Positions 1-8,473 of a DNA stretch of 64,000 bases are shown here, in pieces. Position 1 is the first letter of the stretch; every line of letters begins with the position of its first letter. The notes beneath the pieces were generated by a model that did not search any database, was not told the DNA's origin, and saw only the letters and a program-made list of their open reading frames with translations. The stretch comes from Clostridia bacterium (GTDB taxonomy: Bacteria > Bacillota > Peptococcia > DRI-13 > UBA5745), in assembly GCA_018436095.1 (NCBI GenBank), contig JAHDMJ010000007.1:205823-269822 (forward strand), read 5' to 3'. Both the position numbers and the translations under genes were made by a program.

Positions 1-987
<987 letters not shown>

Positions 988-1000
988 ATTCATCCTCCTT

Positions 1001-2212
1001 TTAATTTGAATAAAGCCTGATCGTCTGCGGGCTGACTTCTACAACCTGATATTCTGCCGGATATTCCAGCATAACGGTATAATCCCGGGTATCGGCAGGC
1101 TGGCCGGCCAGGTCCACATATGCCTTGATGTCGATCCTGTACTCTCCGCCGCTGGAGGCATTGGCAAAGACCTGGGGGTAAGCGGCTAACGTAACGTCCA
1201 CAGTAGGTGGAATGGTGCCGTAATTCCTGTCGTCAGGCCCATTGCGCACTTCAACCGGAATATCTTCAAAGGTACGCCGGGCCAGGTTTTCTTCGATTTT
1301 GATGGTGATTTCCACTTCATCACCGTCCAGCACCTCCACATTGGAGGGCACCAGAAGCTTGACAAAGCCGTGGAAGCTTTCCGTCAAGGCCGCCAAATCA
1401 ATAGGCTCCGTGGTCAGGGAATCGATCTTGCTGATTACCGCATAAGACCCGGTGATTTTGACGGTGGAGGGCTGCACCTCTACACCGGCTACCACATATT
1501 TTTCATCTATGGTGCCGGAGAGGGCGGTACGAACGGAAACGCTTTTTGATGACAGGCTTTCCGTAATTACCACATGAACCGCCACATCCTCTGCCGAAAG
1601 GCTGAGCCGGCTATCTTGAACCTCCTGCTGCTCTTTATCCAAAAGCACTACCGGCAGCCTGCCCTGAAAATCGCTGTTTCTGCCGGCCAGGTCAAGGCTG
1701 ACCTGGGCAGACTCCACCCGGTCCAGAGCTTTTTGGGGGCCGGATAATACTATAGTGGAAGGGGTTACCACCGGCTCCAGGCTGCCGTAGCCTTCCGGCA
1801 CTGCATTGAGGGTGCGGCAGGTCACCGGCACCGTCTTATTGCCCAGCTCATCTACCGTCAGCTCGATATACTCCGGCTTAACGTAGACTAAGCTGAGGCC
1901 GCTGGGCAGAGAATACTGCACCTTGTAAGTAGCAGCTCCCGGCTCGGCCGCCCGCAGGTCCACCGATGCCTTCACATCCCGGCTGAAGACGGTATTAAGG
2001 GCAGAACGGTAGCCGTTGACCCGTATTTCTACAGGGCCCGGTTCCTTTTCCAGAAGCAGACCTTCCGGCAGACCGCTGACGGTAACGTTTACATTGTTGA
2101 AGGTTTTCTCCGACACCGGGTTTTCCGAGCTATCTACATAGAACAGCAGGAAGATAGCCATCACCAGCGCCAATATGCCGTAAAATATGTTGCTGTCAAG
2201 AAATTTTTTCAT
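1001..2212 (-). CDS. cdaR: CdaR, YbbR-domain regulator of diadenylate cyclase
   Basis: The 403-residue protein has one N-terminal membrane segment (about residues 7-25, FYGILALVMAIFLLFYV) followed by an extracytoplasmic region made of repeated YbbR modules; the motif 'VTVSGLPEGL' near residue 43 and later 'VPVTCRTLNAVPEGY', 'VSVRTALSGTIDEKYVVAGV' type strands mark the repeats. CdaR proteins bind and modulate the membrane diadenylate cyclase CdaA. It lies ten bases downstream of cdaA and just upstream of glmM, so the three are probably cotranscribed. AGGA seven bases before the ATG supports the start. Low sequence conservation is normal for this family; position and topology make the call firm. 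Confidence 0.93.
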   Translation of the reverse strand: MKKFLDSNIFYGILALVMAIFLLFYVDSSENPVSEKTFNNVNVTVSGLPEGLLLEKEPGPVEIRVNGYRSALNTVFSRDVKASVDLRAAEPGAATYKVQYSLPSGLSLVYVKPEYIELTVDELGNKTVPVTCRTLNAVPEGYGSLEPVVTPSTIVLSGPQKALDRVESAQVSLDLAGRNSDFQGRLPVVLLDKEQQEVQDSRLSLSAEDVAVHVVITESLSSKSVSVRTALSGTIDEKYVVAGVEVQPSTVKITGSYAVISKIDSLTTEPIDLAALTESFHGFVKLLVPSNVEVLDGDEVEITIKIEENLARRTFEDIPVEVRNGPDDRNYGTIPPTVDVTLAAYPQVFANASSGGEYRIDIKAYVDLAGQPADTRDYTVMLEYPAEYQVVEVSPQTIRLYSN

Positions 2213-2221
2213 CGTTTTGTC

Positions 2222-3043
2222 CTATTTCTTCTTAATACTTTTATGCACAAAGGATAAGAAAGAAAAAGCATTGGCATTCCTGGGGGTTTGAAAGCGCTCC
2301 AGCAGCATATCCCGCAAGGTGCTGTCACTGAGATAGCGGGTCATTCTGCCTTCTTCCACCACGCTGATTACGCCGGTTTCTTCCGATACTACAATGATAA
2401 AAGCGTCGGATTGCTCCGACAGGCCCAAGGCCGCCCGGTGTCTGGTGCCCAGACTCTTGCTGATATTGGGGTTTTCCGATAAAGGCAGAAAACAGCCGGC
2501 AGCGTAAATCTTATCGCCCCGGATAATGGTGGCCCCATCATGCAAAGAGGCTTTGGGGAAAAAGATATTTTCCAAAAGTTCGCAAGAAATATCGGCATTG
2601 ACCAAAACGCCGGTATCGCCGTAATCGCTGAGCCCCGTTTCCCGTTCCAGCACCAGCAGCACGCCCACCTGATTTTTGGCCATAATTCTGACGGCCCGGA
2701 TGATCTCTTCCACCATCCGCTCAAAGGTGGCCCGGTCGATGACCTGATGGCCAAAAATACTGCCCTGGCCCAGCCGCTCCAGAGCCTTCCTGAGCTCCGG
2801 CTGAAAAACAATGGGCAAAGCCACAATCAATACGGTCTGCAATTGGGAAAGCAGCCAGCTAACGGTCTGCAACTGCATTTCATTGCTGATAAAAGCCACA
2901 ACCAGCAGAACCAGAACGCCTTTTAATAGCTGGATCGCTCTGGTTTGGCGGATCATCATCATCATTTTATAAAAAACATAAGAAACAATGACAATATCAA
3001 CGGCATTTCTTATGGTGATGAAATCCATAATCCTGTCGAACAT
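2222..3043 (-). CDS. cdaA: diadenylate cyclase CdaA
   Basis: CdaA condenses two ATP into cyclic di-AMP, a messenger controlling potassium uptake, osmotic balance and cell wall state. Of 273 residues, the first 80 or so hold three hydrophobic segments (about 13-30, 38-54, 61-80). The DAC domain follows, with the catalytic DGA motif at 169-171 and the nucleotide-binding GTRHR motif at 199-203, both intact. GAGGAG eight bases before the ATG supports the start. It is the first gene of the cdaA-cdaR-glmM operon. The 130-base gap before the divergent DUF881 gene is AT-rich and probably holds both promoters. Confidence 0.97.
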   Translation of the reverse strand: MFDRIMDFITIRNAVDIVIVSYVFYKMMMMIRQTRAIQLLKGVLVLLVVAFISNEMQLQTVSWLLSQLQTVLIVALPIVFQPELRKALERLGQGSIFGHQVIDRATFERMVEEIIRAVRIMAKNQVGVLLVLERETGLSDYGDTGVLVNADISCELLENIFFPKASLHDGATIIRGDKIYAAGCFLPLSENPNISKSLGTRHRAALGLSEQSDAFIIVVSEETGVISVVEEGRMTRYLSDSTLRDMLLERFQTPRNANAFSFLSFVHKSIKKK

Positions 3044-3196
3044 AAATCGGTCTCCTCAACGTCCTATCATCTGCATTCATTTTAACATATTTTATCAGTT
3101 TTATCTCTTATTTTTATTTTAACCATATGCTATAATCTATACTATAATATAGTTTATTGAGCGAATCGTAAAGTCATGTTTTTTGTGAGGTTTGCC

Positions 3197-3907
3197 TTGA
3201 AGAAAAAATTAACAGCTATACTGACGCTGACCATAGCCTGCTTTCTCATCGGCTGCCTGTTTTCTTTGCATCAGCGCACCGTTTCCGGCAGCAATCAAAG
3301 CGCGGCCCTCAGCGAGCGCATGGATAACCTGGTCTCCACTATCTCCGATCTGGAAAGGGAGATTGCCGCTTATGAGGGCTTGATTGAACAATACCGGGCG
3401 GAGCTGGCGGCTTTGGACAACGGCCATCAGACCGCAGCCATCCAGGCCCTCCAGGAGGATTTGAAGATGGCGCAGTTGAGAGCCGGCCTGACGCAAGTTA
3501 CCGGCAAAGGCATCGAAATCATCCTGGACGATAATTATGAAGGCCTGCGGGAAAACCCCGGCGGCGACCCCAATAATTACATCATTCATTATGAAGATTT
3601 GCTGTCCATCGTCTCCGACTTGAAATCCGCCGGCGCCGAAGCCATTGCTATCAATGACCAGCGGCTCATCGGCACTACGGAGCTGCGCTGTGTAGGCAAT
3701 GTGATTCTGGTCAATACTACCCGCCTGGCGCCGCCCTTTGTCATCCAGGCTATCGGCAATCCAGCCATCCTTTGGGATATTGTGGCCCATGGCCGCTATG
3801 ATTATTTGCGGCTCAACCATTTCCCCGTAAGCCTGGAGGTTGGAGACAGCCTGGTTCTGCCCGCTTACAAAGGCGAATTGCAATTTGTCCACGCCAAATT
3901 GCTGTAG
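3197..3907 (+). CDS. DUF881 family membrane-anchored protein (first copy)
   Basis: A 236-residue protein with one N-terminal membrane anchor (KKKLTAILTLTIACFLIGCLF), then a predicted coiled coil (about residues 35-90, 'MDNLVSTISDLEREIAAYEGLIEQYRAEL'), then the DUF881 globular domain with the family pattern 'ITGKGIEIILDDN' and 'LKSAGAEAIAINDQRL'. DUF881 proteins occur with small basic protein genes near division and sporulation loci of Firmicutes; their biochemical role is not established. I prefer the TTG at 3197, six bases after GTGAGG, over the ATG at 3176, which lacks a ribosome site. The Cys in 'IGCLF' could suggest a lipobox, but the surrounding residues fit a plain anchor better. Confidence 0.85.
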   Translation: MKKKLTAILTLTIACFLIGCLFSLHQRTVSGSNQSAALSERMDNLVSTISDLEREIAAYEGLIEQYRAELAALDNGHQTAAIQALQEDLKMAQLRAGLTQVTGKGIEIILDDNYEGLRENPGGDPNNYIIHYEDLLSIVSDLKSAGAEAIAINDQRLIGTTELRCVGNVILVNTTRLAPPFVIQAIGNPAILWDIVAHGRYDYLRLNHFPVSLEVGDSLVLPAYKGELQFVHAKLL

Positions 3908-4262
3908 AGGCAGATACTTAGGGCGCAGGGCAGTGACCGACCGGCGGATCTGTTCCGTTTTTTCGGTTGTATGTGTTTTCAGGGTTAGGCCTGCTCAAAA
4001 ATTTCGGTTGTATGCACTTTTGGCACCTGGCCTGCTCAAAAATTTCGGTTGTATGCACTTTTGGCATCTGGCCTGTTCAATTTTTTCGGCTGTATGTAAA
4101 ATGCAGAGCCTGAAACAACAATTTCAGCCCAAATCGGAGCATTTTTTTCGAGTGTATGCCGTTTTGAGGCCAAATTGAGGTCACATTTTACATACAAACG
4201 CAATTTTTGCTCATCTGGATTAGCCAATTTACATACAAACGCAATTTTTGTACAGACGGCCT
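3908..4262. repeat. intergenic repeat locus A: head-to-head tandem arrays, 41-bp period
   Basis: This gap holds no credible gene. Three tandem 41-bp units start near 3990, 4031 and 4072 (first two nearly identical), each beginning CCTGYTCAA and carrying TTTCGGTTGTATG; more diverged forward copies lie at about 3953 and 4137. Facing them are two reverse-orientation units 41 bp apart (4191 and 4232), each with CATACAAACGCAATTTTTG. Forward and reverse arms can pair into a long imperfect hairpin. Loci at 5.65-6.19 kb and 23.3-23.8 kb have the same layout with different cores. Confidence 0.85.
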
Positions 4263-4320
4263 GCTCCGGCGAACATCCATAGGTTCACGACCTTTTTTCC
4301 TAAAATGACATCCGCCAAAG

Positions 4321-4462
4321 GGTCCTACGGACTCAATCCTGCGGATACAATCTGCTATCCTTAGCCGCTTGGGGCGCAGATGTTCTGCTATCCTTAAATA
4401 CTTAGTGCGCAAATGGTCCTACAGACTCAATTTGCTATCCTTAAATACTTAGTGCGCAAATG
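4321..4462. repeat. 30-bp direct repeat upstream of the small basic protein gene
   Basis: Two identical 30-bp copies (4386-4415 and 4433-4462) start TGCTATCCTTAAATACTT and end GCGCAAATG; they are 47 bp apart with GTCCTACAGACTCAATT between them. A decayed copy with the same order (GGTCCTACGGACTCAAT, then TGCTATCCTTAGCCGCTTGG) precedes them from 4321. The last copy ends two bases before the ribosome site of the next gene, so the repeats lie in its probable 5' leader. Confidence 0.8.
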
Positions 4463-4478
4463 TAGGAGGTTTTTCGGA

Positions 4479-4904
4479 ATGTGGTGGCTTATCCCCATTA
4501 TTGGGTTGGCTCTCGGCATCTATTCAGGACAGTTTTTACATATTGAGATACCGGCGGAAATGGTCAAATATCTGTCCATTGCCATTATGGCGGCTTTGGA
4601 TTCCGTTTTTGGCGGTATACGTTCTCTTTACGAGAAAAAGTTCGACGGTCTGATGATGATGACCGGCTTTTTTACGAATGCCCTTCTGGCTGCGGCTCTG
4701 GCCTACATCGGCGATATGCTGGGCGTAGATCTATATTATGCGGCAGTCTTTGCTTTTGGTGTCCGGCTTTTCAGCAATCTTTCAATGATCCGCCATTATA
4801 TTATTAGCGGCCTGCGGGAAAAAGACCGCTTGTACCGCCTGGCCCGCCAGGAAAAAAAAGCCGCCGCCAAGCCTGACCTCACCAATGGGGAGGGTGAACT
4901 GTGA
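4479..4904 (+). CDS. sbp: small basic family protein (DUF1290)
   Basis: A 141-residue membrane protein with three or four hydrophobic segments: residues 1-20 (WWLIPIIGLALGIYSGQ), 24-45, 60-80 and 86-105. It contains 'VKYLSIAIMAALDSVFGGIRSLYEKKFDG', the hallmark of the small basic family found beside DUF881 genes. The C-terminal tail is strongly basic (RLARQEKKAAAKP). Function is unknown; genomic context links the family to division or sporulation. An ORF open further upstream to 4413 is rejected because AGGAGG lies nine bases before the ATG at 4479. Its TGA overlaps the GTG of the next DUF881 gene by four bases, so the two are translationally coupled. Confidence 0.9.
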   Translation: MWWLIPIIGLALGIYSGQFLHIEIPAEMVKYLSIAIMAALDSVFGGIRSLYEKKFDGLMMMTGFFTNALLAAALAYIGDMLGVDLYYAAVFAFGVRLFSNLSMIRHYIISGLREKDRLYRLARQEKKAAAKPDLTNGEGEL

Positions 4905-5632
4905 GCACCGCATTAAGAAATATGCTGGCTTTTTTCTGCGCTATGGCAGTCTTGGGCCTTTCTCTCTCCGTCCAGTTTAAAGCCCAGAACTCTCCTGACC
5001 GGGAGCTTTACCAACAAAGACAGGAGAATCTTATCGTCATGGTCAAAAACCTCACGGAAAAACGGCAGCGCCTGGGCCAAGAAATGTCGGACCTCTCTTC
5101 CCAGCTTTATGACCGCCGCAATGCCTTTGAGGACGAATCCTTGACCATTAAATCTTTAGAGCAGCAACTGGCCCGTTTAGAAATCGCCAATGGCACCAGG
5201 CCCGTTTCCGGCCAAGGATTGGAAATTCAGTTTCAGGCCACTTCCGCTGTGCAGTACACCGACCTGATCGTTCTGGTCAACGAGCTTTGGGCTGCCGGCG
5301 CCGAAGCTATCGCCGTAGGCGGCTACCGCCTTAATGCCAATAGCTACATTTTTTACAGTGACTCACCGGAAGGCCGTCTCATTTCCGTTAACAACAGCCC
5401 TGTTCCACTGCCTCTGCGGGTCCAGGCCATCGGCAGCGCCGGCAGCCTGGAAAGAGGCCTTACCCTGCCCGGCGGCTTTATGGATATCATGATGTACAAT
5501 AAGATCTATCCCACATTGCGCCAAAAGGAAAGTCTGGAGTTGCCGGCAGTCACCAGTCCTCCCTTATATTATTATTTAAGCGCTTATTCCCCTGCAGCGG
5601 CTGCCAACCAGACCACAGAATCCACCCGCTGA
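4901..5632 (+). CDS. DUF881 family membrane-anchored protein (second copy)
   Basis: A 243-residue paralogue of the gene at 3197. It has an N-terminal anchor (ALRNMLAFFCAMAVLGLSLSVQF), a coiled coil (about 35-85, 'NLIVMVKNLTEKRQRLGQEMSDLSS'), and the DUF881 domain with 'VSGQGLEIQF' and 'LWAAGAEAIAVGGYRL'. The two copies share the G-A-E-A-I-A motif but are otherwise diverged. Start is GTG, overlapping the sbp stop as GTGA, with GGGGAGGG upstream. The usual order DUF881-sbp-DUF881 is kept, but a 570-base repeat-rich gap separates the first copy from the coupled pair. Function is not known. Confidence 0.9.
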   Translation: MSTALRNMLAFFCAMAVLGLSLSVQFKAQNSPDRELYQQRQENLIVMVKNLTEKRQRLGQEMSDLSSQLYDRRNAFEDESLTIKSLEQQLARLEIANGTRPVSGQGLEIQFQATSAVQYTDLIVLVNELWAAGAEAIAVGGYRLNANSYIFYSDSPEGRLISVNNSPVPLPLRVQAIGSAGSLERGLTLPGGFMDIMMYNKIYPTLRQKESLELPAVTSPPLYYYLSAYSPAAAANQTTESTR

Positions 5633-5654
5633 CTTTGCTGCCGGCGGGTGATTT

Positions 5655-6190
5655 GCATACAAACGGTAAAAAGAGCAGGTACGGACAAGACAAACCGAAG
5701 TCACTGAAAAAGTCGCGTAAGCTAATCTCGTCATCTAAATCCGAAAAAATTTGAACGACTTTTCAGGCTCCTCATCTGGGTGGTCTATTTTGTGCAAAAA
5801 TGCAGGTTTGTATCATCAACTCAAGTGTTTTGCTCAAAATTGCAAGTTTGTAGAATGCATTTTGGTCTGGAAATATGGTTTCACCCCATTTATGGGGCCA
5901 AATTTGTTCCAAAGCAGGAATTTAGAGGTATACAAACCTGCATTTTTGCTCAGTTAGCTAAAGCGAATGATGACAAACCTGCATTTTTGCTCAGTTAGCC
6001 TATGCGAATGATGACAAACCTGCATTTTTGAGCAGTCAGGCCCGACAGAGGGGTAAGCTGACCGTCGTGGGCTGAAATGTACAAGGCCTGTGATTTGCCG
6101 CCAACTTTTTCACTGGCCCTTTTTCAGTGCCCTTTTTCAGTGCCCCTTTTCAGTGCCCTCAGACAAACCCGGATTTTTGAGCCGTTAATT
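5655..6190. repeat. intergenic repeat locus B: head-to-head tandem arrays, 41-bp period
   Basis: The gap 5633-6282 has no supported gene. Forward copies at about 5791 (GTGCAAAAATGCAGGTTTGTA) and 5830 (GCTCAAAATTGCAAGTTTGTA) face reverse copies at about 5930, 5971, 6012 and 6161 carrying ACAAACCTGCATTTTTG. The reverse units from 5951 and 5992 are 41-bp direct repeats. A further reverse-like remnant lies at 5655. Between 6117 and 6160 is a separate short tandem (CCTTTTTCAGTGC, three copies). AAGCTGACCGTCGT at about 6055 recurs in locus C. Confidence 0.85.
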
Positions 6191-6206
6191 AAAGCCAATA
6201 ACAGGG

Positions 6207-6242
6207 GCGGCCCCTTTTCTGCGTCGGGCAGAAGGGGGCCGT
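6207..6242. terminator. GC-rich hairpin, possible terminator
   Basis: GGCCCCTTTTCTGC pairs with GGCAGAAGGGGGCC around a four-base loop. On the plus strand T-rich sequence follows (TGTTTTGGGTTTTT) about twelve bases after the stem; on the minus strand no clear T run follows. It may end plus-strand transcription before the convergent DUF3343 gene. Confidence 0.45.
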
Positions 6243-6282
6243 CTCGTCTGTTTTGGGTTTTTACAGGTTTTACCGCTCCGCC

Positions 6283-6549
6283 TCACATCGGGTTAGCGAT
6301 AGGTTTGCCATCTACCATGCGGACAAAGTAGAAGCGGTATTGATCCCGGGACACCGGTCCCGACTCCACCGCCCAACGCACAGCCGCCAAATCCGCTTGG
6401 GGTATGCGCAGTGATGTGCTGCAACTGGTGCTCAATATCCGCAAAGTGGGCATTGGCCGCAAAGAAAAGCCTTTCTCTGCCAAGTACTTTTGCATAACTG
6501 CCGCTCCGTGGCCGCTATAAAACACAAGAGCATAGAAGCGTTCTTCCAT
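6283..6549 (-). CDS. DUF3343 family protein (putative Se/S carrier-like)
   Basis: An 88-residue cytoplasmic protein resembling the DUF3343 family, described as putative selenium/sulfur carrier-like from its link to sulfur and selenium genes. Family features visible are the start 'YALVFYSGHGAAVMQKYLAEKGF', the Pro-containing 'RPMPTLRILSTSC', and a Cys (about residue 43) in the position of the family's conserved Cys. AAAGGA upstream of MEERFYALVF marks the start; a longer reading frame to 6597 has no ribosome site. The gene stands alone, divergent from the ECF sigma factor gene. The biochemical role is not established. Confidence 0.75.
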   Translation of the reverse strand: MEERFYALVFYSGHGAAVMQKYLAEKGFSLRPMPTLRILSTSCSTSLRIPQADLAAVRWAVESGPVSRDQYRFYFVRMVDGKPIANPM

Positions 6550-6731
6550 TGAGGTTTTCTCGTCCCTTTCCTTATTCCTTTTGGGAGGTCCTCCCAAATT
6601 ACTCTATGCTGATAAAAGGCATTTGGCTATTGTTTTTACAAAAAGATGATGCTATAGTGAATCTATCTCTCAATTTTTGCCACAATACGACAACCTGCTA
6701 TTGTCACTCGTTGCAAAGGCGGTGTTATATA

Positions 6732-7292
6732 TTGGATTTTGCGGAATTGTACAGAAGTCATTTTATGACTGTCTATAGGCTTTGTTTGGCCCATTTTAAG
6801 AAATCGGATTTAGCAATGGAAGTAACCCAGGAGGCTTTCGTCAGGTCTCTGGAAAAATTACAGGATTTGCGAAATGAGGAAAGCTTTCTTGCCTGGGTCT
6901 CCTCTATAGCGATTAATTACGGCCGCAACAAGATAAAGCTGGATAATATGAGATATAACGAGCTGCCACCTTTGGAGCTCATGGAGCAGGGTTGGGATTC
7001 CTTCGATCCGGAGGAGCTGGACATTGAAGACGTCAATTTCATCCGCCGTTGGATCTTGACTCTTCAGGAATCGGATCAGCAGTTGCTTCTTATGAAATTT
7101 TACTACAATATGAGTGATAAAGAAATCAGCGAGCAGGCGGAAAGGCCCGTAGGCTCCATCAAACGCCGCTTATATCATCTGAAGCAAAAGCTGGAGCAAG
7201 CTATGACCCAGGAGCTATATGGCGAATACCTGCTGCCGCCCCAAAAAGACAGCAGAATAAGCCATACCCAGGATTTAAAAGGGCTGCTATAG
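6732..7292 (+). CDS. ECF-type RNA polymerase sigma factor
   Basis: A 186-residue sigma-70 family protein. Region 2 spans about residues 8-70 ('MTVYRLCLAHFKKSDLAMEV', then TQEAFVRSLEKL). Region 4 covers about 118-168 (LQESDQQLLLMKFYYNMSDKE, then a helix-turn-helix with GSIKRRLYHLKQKL). The reading frame is open back to 6549, but that would overlap the divergent gene. TTG at 6732, eight bases after AAGGCGG, gives the normal family N-terminus (LDFAELYRSHF). No anti-sigma factor gene lies next to it: the following gene is convergent and the gap is about 20 bases. So its signal cannot be inferred from context. Confidence 0.85.
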   Translation: MDFAELYRSHFMTVYRLCLAHFKKSDLAMEVTQEAFVRSLEKLQDLRNEESFLAWVSSIAINYGRNKIKLDNMRYNELPPLELMEQGWDSFDPEELDIEDVNFIRRWILTLQESDQQLLLMKFYYNMSDKEISEQAERPVGSIKRRLYHLKQKLEQAMTQELYGEYLLPPQKDSRISHTQDLKGLL

Positions 7293-7314
7293 ACAGGCCA
7301 GCAGGCAGATTCGC

Positions 7315-8352
7315 CTACTGGTTTTTCTCACCCAGCCAGAGGCCAACCTCTTTTAAGAAGAGCAGGGGAAGTCCGCCGGTATGAAAGAAAATTACGGTTT
7401 CATCCTTACGAAAAGCGCCTTTAGCCAATAAATCCAAATAGCCGGCCATGGCTTTCCCCGTATATACAGGATCAAGTAAAATGCCTTCCGTTTCAGCAAA
7501 TAAACGGATGGCATTTTTTCCTGCCTCGGTCATTATTCCGTAACCGGCGCCAATATACTCCCCGTATAAATTAATCTCTTCTTGTTTTATACGGTAAGGG
7601 TAACCCATAGCCGCCGCATCATGATTAAACTCTTCCTCGATCATTTCTTTCCCCTCCTCTGCAGAGCGGGACAGGGCTATACCATGAAATTTCGCCTGCA
7701 TTTCACAAATCCGGCCCCCTAATAAGACACCGCCAAATGTACTGCCGGAAGCAACGGGAACGATCACATGACCGGCATGAATATCCTGTTCTTCAAGCTG
7801 CTGTTGCAACTCCAGCATAGCCTGACAATAGCTGGCGGTGCCTTGCAGGGAACGGCCGGCCCGGGGAATGAGATAGGGCTTTTTCCCTGCCCGGCGCAAC
7901 TCATCCATGACTTGCGCAATTTTTGCATCCCCTGCCCGAAGCTGTTCTTTGGCAAGCTTTTCCGGAGCAACACTATAGTCTACATCGGCAAATACTTGTT
8001 TGGCGCCGAAAAGCTCCTGCAAAATCCGGTTGGCTTCATAATACCCGCAGTCGGCTTCTGTCATTACCAGGATGCAATCCAAGCCCAGTTTGGCACAGGC
8101 GGCTGCCGTCAGCCTGCCATGATTCGTTTGCATTACTCCGGAAGTAACAACGGTATCCGCCCCCCGGGCTAAAGCATCTCCCAACAAATATTCCAATTTG
8201 CGCAGTTTATTGCCGCCTAAACCCAGCCCCGTTTGGTCGTCTCTTTTTAAGAACAGCCTGGGCCCTCCGATACGCTTCCTGGCTTGTTTCATTTCCTCCA
8301 AGGGCGTGGGCAAATAGGCAAGCTTTACCTTTGGCAACGATTCAAAGCCCAT
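7315..8352 (-). CDS. D-cysteine desulfhydrase / ACC deaminase family PLP enzyme
   Basis: A 345-residue fold-type II PLP enzyme. The PLP lysine is Lys49 in GGNKLRKLEYL, and 'SGVMQTNHGRLTAAACAKLG' follows as the substrate-binding Asn-His segment of the D-cysteine desulfhydrase/1-aminocyclopropane-1-carboxylate deaminase family. Known members release pyruvate, H2S and ammonia from D-cysteine or open the ACC ring; sequence alone does not settle the substrate. GGAGGGAGACC precedes the ATG at 8352; upstream in-frame ATGs at 8376 and 8394 lack their own good site. A short Cys-containing ORF with a strong ribosome site ends overlapping the ATG at 8376. It follows nhaC on the same strand. Confidence 0.85.
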   Translation of the reverse strand: MGFESLPKVKLAYLPTPLEEMKQARKRIGGPRLFLKRDDQTGLGLGGNKLRKLEYLLGDALARGADTVVTSGVMQTNHGRLTAAACAKLGLDCILVMTEADCGYYEANRILQELFGAKQVFADVDYSVAPEKLAKEQLRAGDAKIAQVMDELRRAGKKPYLIPRAGRSLQGTASYCQAMLELQQQLEEQDIHAGHVIVPVASGSTFGGVLLGGRICEMQAKFHGIALSRSAEEGKEMIEEEFNHDAAAMGYPYRIKQEEINLYGEYIGAGYGIMTEAGKNAIRLFAETEGILLDPVYTGKAMAGYLDLLAKGAFRKDETVIFFHTGGLPLLFLKEVGLWLGEKNQ

Positions 8353-8372
8353 GGTCTCCCTCCTTCTCTTTC

Positions 8373-8408
8373 TCATGGAGATGCCGCAAAACATTTGATC
8401 TCAAACAT
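8373..8408 (-). CDS. candidate leader peptide MFEIKCFAASP upstream of the desulfhydrase-like gene
   Basis: An 11-codon ORF starts nine bases after a full AGGAGG (8418-8423) and stops with a TGA that overlaps the ATG at 8376, which is in frame with the PLP enzyme. The same bases form a near-perfect inverted repeat (CGCAAAA-N2-TTTGA arms, about 8387-8416) that could sequester or expose ribosome sites. The single Cys codon is suggestive given the probable cysteine substrate of the next gene. It could equally be chance, or a simple coupling device. Confidence 0.4.
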   Translation of the reverse strand: MFEIKCFAASP

Positions 8409-8473
8409 TTTGCGACACCTCCTGATACGATAAGCCTGAGCTGTCCCAGGCTGCCCTTATTTAATTTTTTACT

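Noticed and set aside
3209..3892. 227-codon open frame on the minus strand opposite the first DUF881 gene
   Set aside because: It mirrors a well-supported gene with signal anchor, coiled coil and family motifs; the reverse frame has no ribosome site or recognisable domain.
3908..4262. The 41-bp units of loci A and B as CRISPR or integron attachment sites
   Set aside because: Units change orientation within a locus, intervening sequence is itself repeated rather than unique, and no integrase or cas gene is near.
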